A DNA stretch of 64,000 nucleotides from Tenebrio molitor (lineage: Eukaryota > Arthropoda > Insecta > Coleoptera > Tenebrionidae). Numbering within the stretch: position 1 is the first letter of the stretch; each line of letters starts with the position of its first letter. Position numbers and translations under genes: made by a program. The stretch covers positions 18,910,001 through 18,974,000 of the forward strand of contig NC_091052.1 of assembly GCF_963966145.1 (NCBI RefSeq), read 5' to 3'. Of this stretch, positions 33,658 through 44,690 are shown piece after piece. The notes below the pieces were generated by a model. The model made no database searches. It worked only from the letters and a program-made list of their open reading frames with translations, and was not told the DNA's origin.

Positions 33658-34439
33658 CAGTTCTATTCAGAAAAAAAGCGTACAAGTAGTGAGCCCAATT
33701 TTGGCTTTTGATTGACCTAAAATGGGTCAGTGACAGCACCGGGCTCTCAGGGGGTTTTCGGGGCAAAGGGTGTGGGTTCAGATATGGGCGCCAGGCAACT
33801 TTTTTGAGCTGGTTTAGACTTGTCCAGCTGCCGGGACGTGAAAACGTAAGTTTGACGCTCAACGCTTGCGTTGGTTTTTTCGCAAACAACCCATACCGTG
33901 ACGCAGAAACGTGAACGTGTAACGTGAAATTGTACGTTTCTACTTTCTCACGTCACGGTACATCGTACGTAACGTGATTTCGCTAATTGTCTAATGTGTC
34001 GGTGAGTCCGCGCGTAATTCACGATAGATGGTACTTCCAAAATTTGATCCAAAAACGATATCCGCAGATGATCCCGATGCGCTTAGGACTCGCCGAGATA
34101 CGACTACGCTTGCGACACCAGGCGCGGCATCACAGCGTGATCCTGACGTGTCCTCACAAAACGGACCATAAGCGAACGACGATACTGAACTGGAAGAACG
34201 ACGATATGGCTAGCACCAAGACTCTACAAAATGAATACTAAAAAATGAAAACCGCGAAAGAAAACTCTGAACAAACGAAAACCGAAAGTGAAACTGAAAG
34301 CGAAACGATAAACAAAAAATGAATCCTGAACCGATAAACAAAAAAATGAACTGACTGACGACACAAACAAAACTGAATGATCTTGAAATGAGTGTCCCGA
34401 AAAAGGTTACGGCAGGGTGGGCGCGTCGCGTCGTCATGT
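33658..34439. other. No gene recognised
   Basis: The OR-C/OR-D duplication ends at about 33657. Beyond it is a moderately GC-rich stretch with GT/AC-rich words (ACGTGAACGTGTAACGTGAA) and an A/G-rich run (34240-34370) with repeated AAACGA/CTGAA. No frame is convincing. Confidence 0.5.
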
Positions 34440-34446
34440 GCCGTGC

Positions 34447-34483
34447 CACAGCCATCTCTACTTAGTAAGTAGAGATGGCTGTG
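34447..34483. repeat. Perfect 37-bp palindrome with 7-bp direct-repeat flanks
   Basis: CACAGCCATCTCTACTTA, one G, then the exact inverse. Flanked by GCCGTGC at 34440-34446 and 34484-34490. Reads as two transposon termini fused tip-in with a target duplication. Confidence 0.7.
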
Positions 34484-34943
34484 GCCGTGCGTTATCTGCT
34501 AACTCCAGGTCTTTGAGCAGCGATCTAATAGTCCCGCGAGCAAAAGTAGGACCTCTTGGCCTCCTACCCCGGCCAAACGAATAGTGGCATTTTGACATGC
34601 TACAACCTGAAACTAAACATCTGCTGATTGCTGGATTTTATCGATGTATTTTTCAGAGATTTTAAAGTGTGTAAATTTTTTGCCTTATTTATTAGGCAAG
34701 CATTACCAAATACTACAAGCACAACTCAAACTTTTAGAAAAAGGCAACTCTCAGCAATTTAACAACTACAATTTAAAGATTTATAGAGTTTGTAAAAGCA
34801 ATTTTCACACATTTGACATACAAAATGTCAGTAATATGTTTTCTTGGAAACGATTAAATTAATTGTCCCATTTACAGTCCTTAATACGTATACGCTTTTT
34901 TTTTAATAGAGGACATTTCCAAAGTTAACGTGGCTTTGCTTTT

Positions 34944-35080
34944 ATAGTATTTTACAGTAGAAGTCCGTTAGGATAGCCTTTACTGCCGAGCCAGAGATTT
35001 TGTGAGACGAGCTCGCAGAGCGAGTGGAATAATACTGGCGAGGCTGTAAAGGCCCTAACGGACGTGTATTGTACAATAGT
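34944..35080. repeat. Hairpin element H8
   Basis: Arms TAGTATTTTACAG then GTCCGTTAGGATAGCCTTTA, against TGTAAAGGCCCTAACGGACG then TGTACAATAGT. Loop GACGAGCTCGCAGAGCGAGT. Next to it (35084-35300) lie short frames with no known match. Confidence 0.65.
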
Positions 35081-35525
35081 TTTTGTAATATCTCTACGAT
35101 TCGTTCAAAATTATCCTTTTGACATACATTTTTTTCAACGCCATCTAAAAAACCGAATGATTAATAAGTGTGCGGAGGACGTCGTCGTGTCAACCGTTGT
35201 TTGTGAAAAAAATTTGTTTCAATGTTGTTTGTCAGATTTGTTCAACGCTTAACTTTCCGTTGAAAATAAGTGAATGAAATCAATAAAAAATCGCGATCAA
35301 GATATTCCCGATGTCCGGATGGCCACAGAGCAAGTAAAGTCATCGTTATTCCCTGCAAAATCGCGCTTGTGTTGGTGTTAAAATTCTGAAGCATTATCTT
35401 CGATCTCGTCTACATCTGCTAGTGGCATACGGATTTCGATTAATTCAAGGTGTGTCCCATAACATTAAACATTAATTATTGTACCAATTGTAAAAAAGTT
35501 GAAAAATAAAGTTTAGATCTACGTT

Positions 35526-35620
35526 GCTATAGTTATTTAGTCATTCATAACGGCCGCTCCCGCTCATAACGGACACCTATAACGGACTCCGGCCGTTATG
35601 AGGTTGTTTACATGGTGACA
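35526..35620. repeat. Hairpin element H13
   Basis: ATAGTTATTTAGTCATTCAT then AACGGCCG, against CGGCCGTTATGAGG. The loop repeats CATAACGGACACCTATAACG. The left tip matches the shared word; the right tip is eroded. Confidence 0.55.
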
Positions 35621-35654
35621 AACAGTCCGGAAAGCCCCCTTTAACAACTAGATA

Positions 35655-36014
35655 TTACAAAAATAATTTTATTTGTCACAACTGACATTTACGAAAAAGT
35701 TAAATTATCACGATTAAAATGTATTCGAACGATGAGAAAACAGACATGATGCTGATTTATGGCGAATGTAATAAAAATGCTTCTGCTGTTGCGCGCTTTT
35801 GCAGACAATAAAATTGTTCTCAAAAACTCTTCGTTTTCACACAATTTCATTTAACCAAGCAAATGACGTTTATGTCAAAATTTACGAAATCGCACAGCTA
35901 TTTTTTTTTTTTTTTATATATATAAAAAAACAAACATCCACGTCAACTTTGGAAATGTATTGTGGGTTGCATTTTCAATTACGTCAGCCTCATTATCACT
36001 CGTGAAACACGCTG
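35655..36014 (+). pseudogene. Mariner-type transposase 5' fragment (copy 1)
   Basis: A frame at 35719-35811 begins MYSNDEKTDMMLIYGECNKN and ends ARFCRQ then stop. It resembles the N-terminal helix-turn-helix region (DUF4817-like) of insect mariner/IS630 transposases. The rest is missing, and the right TIR with GTGAAACACGCTG follows at about 36001-36014. Sister copy at 57885-58579. Confidence 0.55.
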
Positions 36015-36814
36015 TATTTTTAAAACGAACATATGTTTCTAACCGTAGAATTTACATACGAACGATTGCATAAAAAGTGGTTTTTTGTTTTGTTTTTTTA
36101 TATTAAATCTTAAATTAATCCTAGGTATAATATTGGTTAAAAAATTTTGTTTATCGCAGGTCTCAATAAATAGATTAAGTATGATTTTACACTACACATT
36201 TCATTATAACATAAAAAATCAGAATACAATGGACCTTTACATTTATAAAAGATGGAAAATATGCGCAGTAGATTTGCGCATTCTGAAACAACACTTGACC
36301 GCCAAACCGTATTCCCATTGCTGTGTGTTGGTTTACTCGTCGAAGTTATTTTAAAATTACAAACAATGGTGTGGGTGAAAAGTATGGAAAACTTTCCACA
36401 ATGCTTCACTGCAAACATTAGTTTCGTTTTATTACCTATACCCGTGTTACTATTCAAACTAATAAAATTACGATTTGTCATTTACATTTTGGTCACTCTT
36501 TTCAGTATCCAGTCGCTATCACCATCTTTGTCGTCTCATAAGACGCAGAATTCCTTTGCGCAGTGACGTCACTGTGCGACAAAGAACATCCTTATTTGTA
36601 AAGGTCGTATATCGGGTGTTCATTTAAATTTATCCTCAAAGTTGACGTCGAAGAGTCGGTTGTGAACGCACAACACGTCAGCCTGGAGAGTAAAAACACA
36701 AATAACGCAAAAATTGAGGTTAGATTTAAACGCTGATCCGTGATTTTTAATTCGTGGTGCGTTCACAAACAACGAAACAACTCTTCAACACCTACTTTGA
36801 CGATAAATTTAAAT

Positions 36815-37900
36815 TGTAACGAAGTTACTAAGAAACGCTCCCGGTGGCGGAAAAATTCCGTTCTTTCTCCGAGCCGGGGCAGAAAATTAGCGCGGAGCCG
36901 ACTGCCTCAATCGCGTCCACCGAATCCGCCTCGGAACCCGTGTTTCTTCCGGCCGACAATACCCGCTCTCTTCCCCCTGGCCCGTTCCTTCCCATTGCGA
37001 GGGAATCTCGGCCATCCCGCTTTCTCCTTTTCCTTCCTGGCCCATTCCCTCCCATTGTGAGGGAACCCCGGCCGTCCCGCTTTCTCCTTTTTCTTCCTGG
37101 CCCGTTCCCTCCCATTGCGAGGGAACCCCAGCCGTCCCGCTTTCTCCTTTTCCTTCCTGGCCCGTTCCCTCCCATTGCGAGGGAACCCCGGCCGTCCCGC
37201 TTTCTCCTTTTTTTTCCTGGCCCGTTCCTTCCCATTGCGAGGGAACCCCGGCCATCTCGCTTTCTCCCTTTGTCCTGGCCCGTTCCCTCCAATTGCAAGG
37301 GAACCCCGGCTTTCCCGCTTTTTCCCCCCGTCCTGGCCCTCCTCCAGGTCACGGACACCGTCCCCGAAGGGTTCCGGCGCCACTAGATACCAACACTCCC
37401 TTTGCCCCTTTTTGTACATATTGTAAATAAAGGCCCGCCTGTTGCGACACCTGCTTGTTTTGCTACCCCCTTTCCACGCCCTGACAGCCGACTTCCGGAC
37501 ACCGTACGCTCCGCGAAGCTACCCCGGCCGTGTAGCGTCCCACCCAAGGAGGTTAAAGTAAGAGGAGGGAAAGCGCCCTATGCTGGTAATGCATTGAAAG
37601 TGATGCCAATCGTTCCTTCTCCAGCAACCTTTTATGACCGCGAACGTCCTTGAACGGCCCACCGGGTATCGCATCGCTTTGGCGCCAGTGGCGTTTCTTT
37701 AACCCCCGCAACAAGGTGTAAAGCGTTTTTATGTTACAACAAATGCTCGTGTGCGCCCCATCATGCACTTATAGTTTTTTCTGAATTGTAAATTTACTTC
37801 TTTTATTTTTGTTAATTTTTTTCATGTACTTTATGTTACAAATTACAATAAATGCATCTGTGCGGCCCGTCTTTTATACGCCACTGGTACCATCCCCCCA
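36815..37900 (+). mobile_element. Probable solo LTR of a Ty3/gypsy-like retrotransposon
   Basis: Begins TGTAACGAAGTTAC and ends CATCCCCCCA (TG...CA), with a 4-bp duplication AAAT at 36811-36814 and 37901-37904 inside the MITE. It is 1086 bp and contains AATAAA at about 37424, a likely poly-A signal. GC content is far above the surroundings. No internal region or second LTR, so probably left after recombination. Long frames across it on both strands come from the 60-bp repeat, not genes. Confidence 0.65.
36971..37330 (+). repeat. 60-bp tandem repeat, about six units
   Basis: Units contain CCTGGCCCGTTCCCTCCCAT then TGCGAGGGAACCCCGGCC and TCCCGCTTTCTCC, at an exact 60-bp period from about 36971. 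Later units drift and shorten. Each unit has an internal small hairpin (TTCCCTCCCATTGCGAGGGAA). Confidence 0.85.
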
Positions 37901-38029
37901 AAATGAACACCCGATATATGAGGTACCTATTCTATGCATACCTACAGTACAATAAAATTTATGTAAATTAACTTCGAAAAACTGTATTTAGCGATTCGAA
38001 TAAATCTCTTCAAAGTTGACTACATTAAT

Positions 38030-38346
38030 ATTGATTTATTAACAAGAAATAAAATCTGCATTGTTAATGCCAAACAATATGTTATCGAACCAAACACACT
38101 TTTTACTATAAACCGCAATTTTAATTTGATTTAAGATTGAAAAAACAATTTTTGACATTTGTTCTGTTTTTGTAGGTATTACAGAAAACTGTTACGATCT
38201 TAAAAAACTATGGCTACAACGAGAAGAATCTGAAATTGGTAAGTGTTTTTAACATAATAATAAAAAATAATAGTAAGTACACAACGATGTCGTTGGCTTG
38301 TTTATTCCCACTGACAGAATATTCAACAACAATTTAGTGAATTTGG
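38030..38346 (+). repeat. Duplicated exon-like segment, copy 1
   Basis: Matches 61789-62250. Between TTTTTTGTAG-type acceptor and GGTAAGT-type donor signals lies a 62-base stretch readable as TENCYDLKKLWLQREE or, in another frame, KTVTILKNYGYNEKNL. Likely a piece of a dispersed gene or transposon. Family not recognised. Confidence 0.35.
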
Positions 38347-38378
38347 TACTTTTACCCCGTTTAGGAATGTAATGATTA

Positions 38379-38549
38379 GACTTAGGCGAAAAATAGTGAG
38401 CGCGTCAAGAATACCTCCCACCATCACGATCCAGTGCAGCGCGCTCGTATTATAAAACGATCCACGGTTCACGCTCGCAGCGAAAAGATAACGGTGCGAC
38501 GCTGTAGCGGAATGGTGGGGAGCGCCAACTATTTTCCGCCTAACCCTAG
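38379..38549. mobile_element. MITE with TTAGGCG ends (copy 2)
   Basis: Inverted relative to 21557-21717, with ends GACTTAGGCGAAAAATAGTG and ACTATTTTCCGCCTAACCCT. It carries a small insertion or duplication in the middle (TATTATAAAACGATCC). Confidence 0.65.
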
Positions 38550-39369
38550 TAATGACAATATACAAGATGTCATAGCTAAGACTTTCGAGCCTAATATCTC
38601 AGTTATTTTGCAACGGATTTTTGTGAAATTTAATGCAGATATTTTAGACGGTAAAGAGTAAAATCCCATTAATAATCCAATTCTTAAAAACGTAATTTTT
38701 ACATTTTACATTTTTAAAATGTTGAATCACTTAAGATTTATATCAAAAAATTGATCGTCAATAAAAAATGCTGTAAGGAAAAACTCGTTCTTGAAAGACG
38801 TCTGCAAAAACGTAGACGCGTATGAAACAAATTCACACTATCGCCGGATTTTGGTCACCTCTCTTCGCACAAACGCAGGTGACATATTTGACGTTTATCT
38901 TTCTAACCTTACAAATACTTACAAAGCTAAAGACAACATTTGGACGAAATTTATTATACTCTGAACCTTAAATTTTGTAAAGCCTACATTTGAACAATGT
39001 TCCACGAGAAAACGAACTGTGTCATTGAAGTTCTTACGACACTCTCCATAGGCAAAAATTGTTTCCTCTTTCAACAATATTGAAATTTCTGCCATTGTAG
39101 TCTATCTTTAGAGTATTAAAATTAGAAAAAAGTGTTGTACTTAGTTCACTTTTCTAACAGTAGTAACATAAATTTAATTAGACACACTTACAGGCTTAGC
39201 AATAACAGAGAGGACGACGACGGTTTTGAATATTTGAGGAATTGATTGACTTTTGTCGTGACAGTCGCTTCCTTTATGTTTACAACGGAAGAAAAATAAA
39301 TTCCTTATCCGGTAATTTTTTAACAAAAATTATTATTTTTTGCTTTAAATAAATTGTCGACCGAAAAAG
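38550..39369. other. No gene recognised
   Basis: AT-rich sequence without a convincing frame, promoter or repeat structure. Confidence 0.5.
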
Positions 39370-39505
39370 TTTTGTTTATTACACGGCTAGAAAATGTTTT
39401 GCAAGTGCTCGCACTTGTGGCCCCTTGGCTGACGCCTCTGCTCCACAAACCATGCTTGCACTTGCAAAATGGCATTTTTTAGCCTTGTGATACCAATAAC
39501 TATAA
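39370..39505. repeat. Hairpin element H9
   Basis: ACACGGCTAGAAAATG then TTTTGCAAGTGC, against GCACTTGCAAAATGGC then ATTTTTTAGCCTTGTG. The right tip ACCAATAACTAT matches the shared tip word. The loop holds CTTGGCTGACGCC. Confidence 0.6.
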
Positions 39506-39613
39506 TTTAAGGTAATATAAAAAGAAACAATGTAAAGTAAACGGCTATAAAAGTTGCGCAAAATGTCGTCCCCGAACTTCTAGGCAAAGTGTGCATTCAA
39601 AAATTCCTGTGGT

Positions 39614-39853
39614 TTACCGAATAGTTTCACGTGCATGAATGATTCGCTGACGTAACTCAACTTCTGTTTGAACTGGTATTTCGTACACTAAACTCTTTAG
39701 GTGGCCCCAAAGAAAGAAATCTAATGGGGTAAAATCAAGTGATCGAGCAGACCATGCTAGAGATCCACCGTTACCAATCCATCTCTGTGGAAACACTCTA
39801 TCTAAATAGTTTCTTGCGATCAAACTAAAATGTGTTGGAGCTCCATTATGCAT
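39614..39853 (-). pseudogene. Mariner/IS630-type transposase C-terminal fragment
   Basis: The minus frame reads MHNGAPTHFSLIARNYLD, then RWIGNGGSLAW, SLDFTPLDFFLWGHLKSLVY and ELRQRIIHA. This is the region with the second Asp (DGAPAH-like; Asp is replaced by Asn here) and the SPDLTPLDFFLWG block of insect mariner-type transposases. No N-terminal half is present, and the Asp-to-Asn change would abolish catalysis. Confidence 0.75.
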
Positions 39854-39956
39854 CAGTCACATTTGTCGACAAATCTCTATTGGTACTTCCTCAAACAATT
39901 GTGGTAATGTGTTCTGCAAGAAGCTTTGATAGATTTTTGATAAATATTACACACAT

Positions 39957-40232
39957 ATTGGGTGATTCAAAATGATTGTGGCAGAGTATGGCAACTGTGT
40001 AGGAAAATTTATGTGGCAACTGTGTGGGTAGGGTAGAGTTGACATTTCCTTGACAGTTCATAGTCGCGCAATTTTGTAAGTTGTCAAATCAATGTGTAAT
40101 GGAATTGAAAAAATCAAATGCACGCTTATGAAATGTCATACAAATGTCAACTCTACCGCATTCACACAGTTGCCACATACATTTTCGTACATAGTTGCCA
40201 TACTTGGCCACAATCATTTTGAATCACCCAAT
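39957..40232 (+). mobile_element. MITE with TTGGGTGATTCAAAATG ends (copy 1)
   Basis: Ends ATTGGGTGATTCAAAATGAT and ATCATTTTGAATCACCCAAT. The subterminal word GGCAACTGTGTGG is inverted on the right. A second copy lies inverted at 41329-41606. Confidence 0.8.
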
Positions 40233-41328
40233 ATGCCAGACAATTAACTGAGTCGTCAAGTTTTCGTTGCCTAGGAAATCAATTTAAATTTTTTTAAGAT
40301 TTGAATACAATTGCGGCCACGGAATTTTGGCCGTCACTTTTATGTCAATTAAAAAATGGATGTAGTCCATGCTTTATTGTCATTATGACTTTTGGAATTG
40401 ACATCCAAAAATTTGTCAATGTCATACTTCGTTCAAATATACCGAATGTCCCAGAACTGCCGCATGATATTTTAATAGCGTATTCCGGAGTGAAAATTAC
40501 GACTAAATGTAGGGTATTCAAATGGTAAACTATTGAAATTAACCAATCGTGTGAAGCTGTTTTCAACCTGTTTTAAGGTAAACTCCATCCATTTTCAATA
40601 TACGAGTAACTCTGTCCACTCATAGATTGTTTGACATAAATGTTACTAAAAATGTTCACTCTACGCTACAACAAATAGATCCGGCGCGAAATTTTAAAAA
40701 ATGGAAAGAGCAGGTTTACACGTGATGTTTTATTATTAGTCTGCATGTTTGCACTTAGGAAAGACGAAAGAAAACTTCAGTACAGTAAGAGTAATATATT
40801 AGGTTTTATTTATACAGGGTATTTCACGAGTAACAATGTGCCCGACGGAATAAAAAATGCAACCCACAATACATTTTCAAATTTCCGAAAAAGTTGGCTA
40901 CTGAAATTAAAATATCCAGCTTTTTTCGGAAATGGCTAAACACAAGCAAGAGATTATTTAATATGTACTCCTATGATGATATGAATGAACAAAAATTACC
41001 TCTGTATCATTTTCGATGTTTGTAATTAGATTCTTGAGGCACGCACTCACTTCACAAATTTAAAAAAATCAACAAAAAATCGCAACGGAACAGATCAAAA
41101 CAGCAACACGATCAAAACGAATAACTCTTAAAACCAGAGAATCGCAAAACAAAGCTCTAAAGATGAAAAATCGCAAATCTAAATGCTTAAACCACTTGAC
41201 AGAACTGACAATTTCAAATTTGAGATGTCATATAATTTATTTTTCGCGTGGGTTTCAGAACAACCAATGAGAATCAGTGGCGCGAATGCTTCAAGATACT
41301 ACCAACACAATCTATGATACTTTCTTAA
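40233..41328. other. No gene; MITE remnants
   Basis: Contains the isolated terminus CAGGGTATTTCACGAGTAAC at 40817, which matches the ends of the element at 57885-58579, followed by GCAACCCACAATACATTTTC. The word GCGGCCACGGAATTTTGGCC at about 40313 is related to the element at 43760-44397. No supported frame. Confidence 0.45.
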
Positions 41329-41606
41329 TATTGGGTGATTCAAAATGATTGTGGCCAAGTATGGCAACTATGTACGAAAATTTATGTGGCAACTGTGTGG
41401 ATGAGATAGAGTTGTCATTTGTATGACATTTCATAAGCGTGCATTTGATTTTTTTGATATCATTACACATTGATTTGATAGTTTTCAAAATTGCGCGACT
41501 ATGAACTGTCAAAGAAATATCAACTCTACCCTACGCACACAGTTGCCACATAAATTTTCGTACATAGTTGCCATACTTGGCCACAATCATTTTGAATCAC
41601 CCAATA
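41329..41606 (-). mobile_element. MITE with TTGGGTGATTCAAAATG ends (copy 2)
   Basis: Reverse-oriented copy of 39957-40232, with near-perfect long TIRs containing CCAAGTATGGCAACTATGTA. Confidence 0.8.
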
Positions 41607-41667
41607 TTTTAATGTTATGGTTTGGGGATTTTGTTATCTAAGGATATTAAAAAAAATACATTCTATC

Positions 41668-41702
41668 AAGGCGGTCTCTATTTTAAAATAGAGACCGCCT
41701 TG
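41668..41702. repeat. Perfect 35-36 bp palindrome with 7-8 bp direct-repeat flanks
   Basis: CAAGGCGGTCTCTATTTT followed at once by its exact inverse. ATTCTATC at 41660-41667 and 41703-41710 flank it. A single arm (TTCAAGGCGGTCTCTATTTT) recurs at 43152-43171. The CAAGG start resembles P2 and P5 termini. Confidence 0.75.
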
Positions 41703-41947
41703 ATTCTATCAGTGGACGTAGTCTACACTACTAACTAAATCTAGTGATGTTAGTAACTTTTGTGGTGTAATAGGAAAGAACTTTTTTCTACTGTAAATGC
41801 AATGTCACAGATAATAATTCAGGTTGTGTGTATTTTGTAGAGGTTATAATGTACGATTATTGTCATTTTTGACAAATCTCTAATCGAGTCCCGCAATCAA
41901 GCAAAGTAAACTAGTTTTGAATATTGTACATAAAAGATGGTATAGTT

Positions 41948-42149
41948 TGTCCAGCGAGAGATTGGTTGACATAAAGTCACTAAATTCCACGTAGAGCAAG
42001 AAGTAGCTAGCGCACGTAAAATTTGAAATATATCCTTCAAGCCGTAACATTTTTGCCCTGAAATTATGCTCTGATTAATGTATTCTAGTGCATTTTGTAG
42101 TGTTGGGTTAATTTAATACAATTTAAAATCTCCCAATCTCTCGCTGGAC
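41948..42149 (+). mobile_element. MITE with GTCCAGCGAGAGATTGG ends
   Basis: Inverted ends GTCCAGCGAGAGATTGG and CCAATCTCTCGCTGGAC around about 170 bp. A truncated inverted copy lies in N2 (8806-8995). Confidence 0.75.
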
Positions 42150-43759
42150 GAAGTTTATCTACAGGTTAATATTAAATAACGGCATTGAAACCAGCAAGTA
42201 TTAGGCATTCACGATTTTTTTGGGACCGAGTTGGCTATGACTAGCTAGTGATTTTGTTGTTGGCAGTACCTCGGTGATAAGTAAATTTCCTAAAGGAAAT
42301 TGACTCTTTTTGTATTAGGTGAGGTTGTTTTCAGTTTAAGGTTATATTTTCTGAATAGGTACATTGTTTCCGGATCTCTTAAATCTGGTCTCTCCTTTTT
42401 AAATTAAATTAAATCGTTTAATAGAAATCGATTATTGTAATAACATTATTTTGGCAATTTTGACTGTACCTTTAACGAAAATTAAAATTATTTTTACACA
42501 CTTAATAAATCGTTTAGTTTCTTGCGAATATTAAGATAATAAATCTGGCAATGCGGTGGCAAGAAAATGTCGAACAGATACTGACAGAAAAAAAAATTGC
42601 ATCCGTTGCCTCACTGAGTCAGTTAGTCCAACATGAAACGAAAAAATCATAGCCAACTCTGTCCCAAAAAGATCGTGAATGCCTAAGAAGTGTACCTTAA
42701 TAAACATAAACAGATTTTAACAAAAATATTTCAGAGCAGGACACAGAGTGGAAGCATGATACATTCAAAATTAATAGTGCTCAGGAGCAAACCCTCTCAA
42801 GTCAAGCCTGAAGGCCGGCGGTCTCGTAATTAAAAAAAGCGCACAACGGCGCAAATATTTCTTCACTGTTCTATCGTGCGTTACTCCGTACTTTTCCTTC
42901 AGATATCTGCAGGAGATTGAAGCTAACATTTTAAATAGATCAATTTAAATTAAAAGTGGATTTATCAACTTAGGTACGCCAAAAATTTCCCCAACCATTC
43001 GGTAAACTGGCATCCTCTCCAAATTTGGACCATTTACTTCCCAAATGTTTTTAAAACACCGGTGAACACTTTGTTTAATCTCTAAAGTGAGGCATTTTCT
43101 CTTTATAACACTGCCTGTGGCCTCCATGATATCGCTGCTTAATCGTATTTTTTCAAGGCGGTCTCTATTTTAACAGGCCGTGACACTGTCTTCAGAAAGT
43201 GGTCTGTGGAATGGCCCGATAACATCTGGCAACGTTGCTTCGCCAACCTTTAAAAAAAGTTACTAGTTTTGAAGTTTTGTGATCACTCACTGTCACTCAC
43301 TATTTTGTCATTTTCAGCTGTCAGTCAATCATCACTGAAAGATTTTTCTAATTCTCGTATTGCAATTTTACTTCAGTCAAAGTATATCAATTGTCCAAGT
43401 CAAGGTAATTATGTGTATCCTGTTTTATAAGATAGCTATTGTTAGTAAAAATTTCATAGAGTCCTGTATTCTGAACAAGTATCCTATCCAAAATGAAGAT
43501 AGAAGTCCTTTTAGTTCACCGTTTTTCCGTGATTGCATTAGCTCCAGTCCAACGCATGCCACCTGTACACTGTACAGCTCAGGACAAGATTTTTTTCTAA
43601 AGTCGTTCACAGAGACCATTAAAGACTAATAAAGGTGCAGTATGAATTGTTAAAAATAAATAAGAACTGCAAAAGCTACCCACTCGGGTACAATACAGGT
43701 TTATAATTTAGTCCTAATGGAACGAGCAGCAAAGACCTCACTACGTAAGAGTACAAGTA
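42150..43759. other. No confirmed gene; possible decayed transposase
   Basis: Minus-strand text near 42835-43127 (KRKCLTLEIKQSVHRCFKNI; then, in another frame, RYLKEKYGVTHDRTVKKYLR) looks like paired helix-turn-helix DNA-binding segments, as at the start of many transposases, but no catalytic region is found. A lone palindrome arm is at 43152-43171. The plus frame at 43360-43629 is not recognised. Confidence 0.3.
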
Positions 43760-44397
43760 CTATGGCGGCCAAAAAATTTTGGCCGTCACTTTCTTGACAT
43801 TCGAGTAAAGTGTAAATAAACCTTTAGGAATCGTAACCCCACTTTTGATTCTTGTCAGTTTGACAATCAATTTAAACTGTTTGAAGCTCAGATATTCCAA
43901 AAATTCGACATGAATGAACAAAATTAGAGCAATCGTACATAGATAACCTGAGGTAAACGTGCTGTGTAAAGTGGAACCAGAAATAGTGTTTTTATGGACT
44001 CTGGTCGATAATTTCTTTTACAATTTTGGAGTCACTTTTATTACCAACTTGAAGAGAGTTATAAATCTTCTATGACAGATGTTTTTGAGCCGTCTGAAAA
44101 TGGACCATCGGAGACAAAGGTAGGTAGAGCCCAGTCGCGCGACGAGTGCCAGAAGTTTATTGCCCTGCCATAACTGACCCTCTCAAGTTAATGTAGTCCA
44201 TCCCTCATAAAAACACTATATTTCTGGTTCCACTATAGTAGAAATGACAAAATAATTTTGAGTTTTGAAATTTACTACCCAAAAAATAACGTTCATAATC
44301 AAGACGGTAATCATGATGAGAATAAAGTACGGATTACAATTTTTTTTTTTTAGAATTGACAGACAATAACGGCCAAAATTTTTTGGCCAGCATAGTA
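43760..44397. mobile_element. Inverted-repeat element with nested inverted pair
   Basis: Outer ends ACTATGGCGGCCAAAAAATT and AATTTTTTGGCCAGCATAGT. Inner pair GTGGAACCAGAAATAGTG at about 43978 and CACTATATTTCTGGTTCCAC ending at 44233. No transposase. Confidence 0.6.
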
Positions 44398-44442
44398 ACA
44401 AAAGGGGCGAAGATATCAGGATACTTAAGGGGCATCACATGG

Positions 44443-44572
44443 AAATAGTTATTTGGATCACAAGTCCAGAAAATGATATTTTGCGAGTGTGAGTGATATT
44501 GCGTAGCCGAGGCGAAGCAACACGAGCACTCGCAAAACATTTTCTGGACGTGTAATCCACAAAATTTTTCAT
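44443..44572. repeat. Hairpin element H10
   Basis: AAATAGTTATTTGGATCACA then GTCCAGAAAATG and TTTTGCGAGTG, against CACTCGCAAAACATTTTCTG then GACGTGTAATCCAC. Loop GTAGCCGAGGCGAAG. The left tip is a clear match to the shared word. Confidence 0.7.
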
Positions 44573-44607
44573 GCCGACAAATTTAAATCATTTTTAAAAA
44601 ATAAAAA

Positions 44608-44690
44608 ATGTGTTTCACAAGCGGAATCGAACCCGCGACCCTCGCGTCCCTGAACCGAAACGGAGTCCGTTGGCTATATTCAATGCTGCT
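44608..44690 (-). pseudogene. tRNA-like sequence, Pol III promoter type
   Basis: On the minus strand TATAGCCAACGG (box A-like) is followed 45 or so bases later by GGTTCGATTCC (box B). The T-arm pairs imperfectly and no acceptor stem closes, so this is a degenerate tRNA or the head of a tRNA-derived SINE, not a working gene. Confidence 0.4.

Larger units (their letters stand above)
36611..37917. mobile_element. MITE with ATCGGGTGTT ends, split by a solo LTR
   Basis: Ends ATCGGGTGTTCATTTAAATT and AAATGAACACCCGATATA. The inner word GTGCGTTCACAA is shared with the related MITEs at 59884, 60127 and 63051. The right end is displaced by the insertion at 36815-37900. Confidence 0.75.

Noticed and set aside
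36828..37426. Long overlapping Pro/Arg-rich and Gly/Lys-rich frames on both strands
   Set aside because: They arise from a 60-bp tandem repeat whose period is divisible by three, so several frames stay open. No start context, domain or splice signal; the sequence is an LTR.
37661..37890. hAT-type MITE suggested by CAGTGGCG and CGCCACTG
   Set aside because: No 8-bp duplication at the ends, and the stretch lies inside the solo LTR, so the match is probably fortuitous.
44608..44690. Functional tRNA gene
   Set aside because: Box B is good but the T-arm has mismatches and no acceptor stem closes; kept only as a tRNA-like relic.
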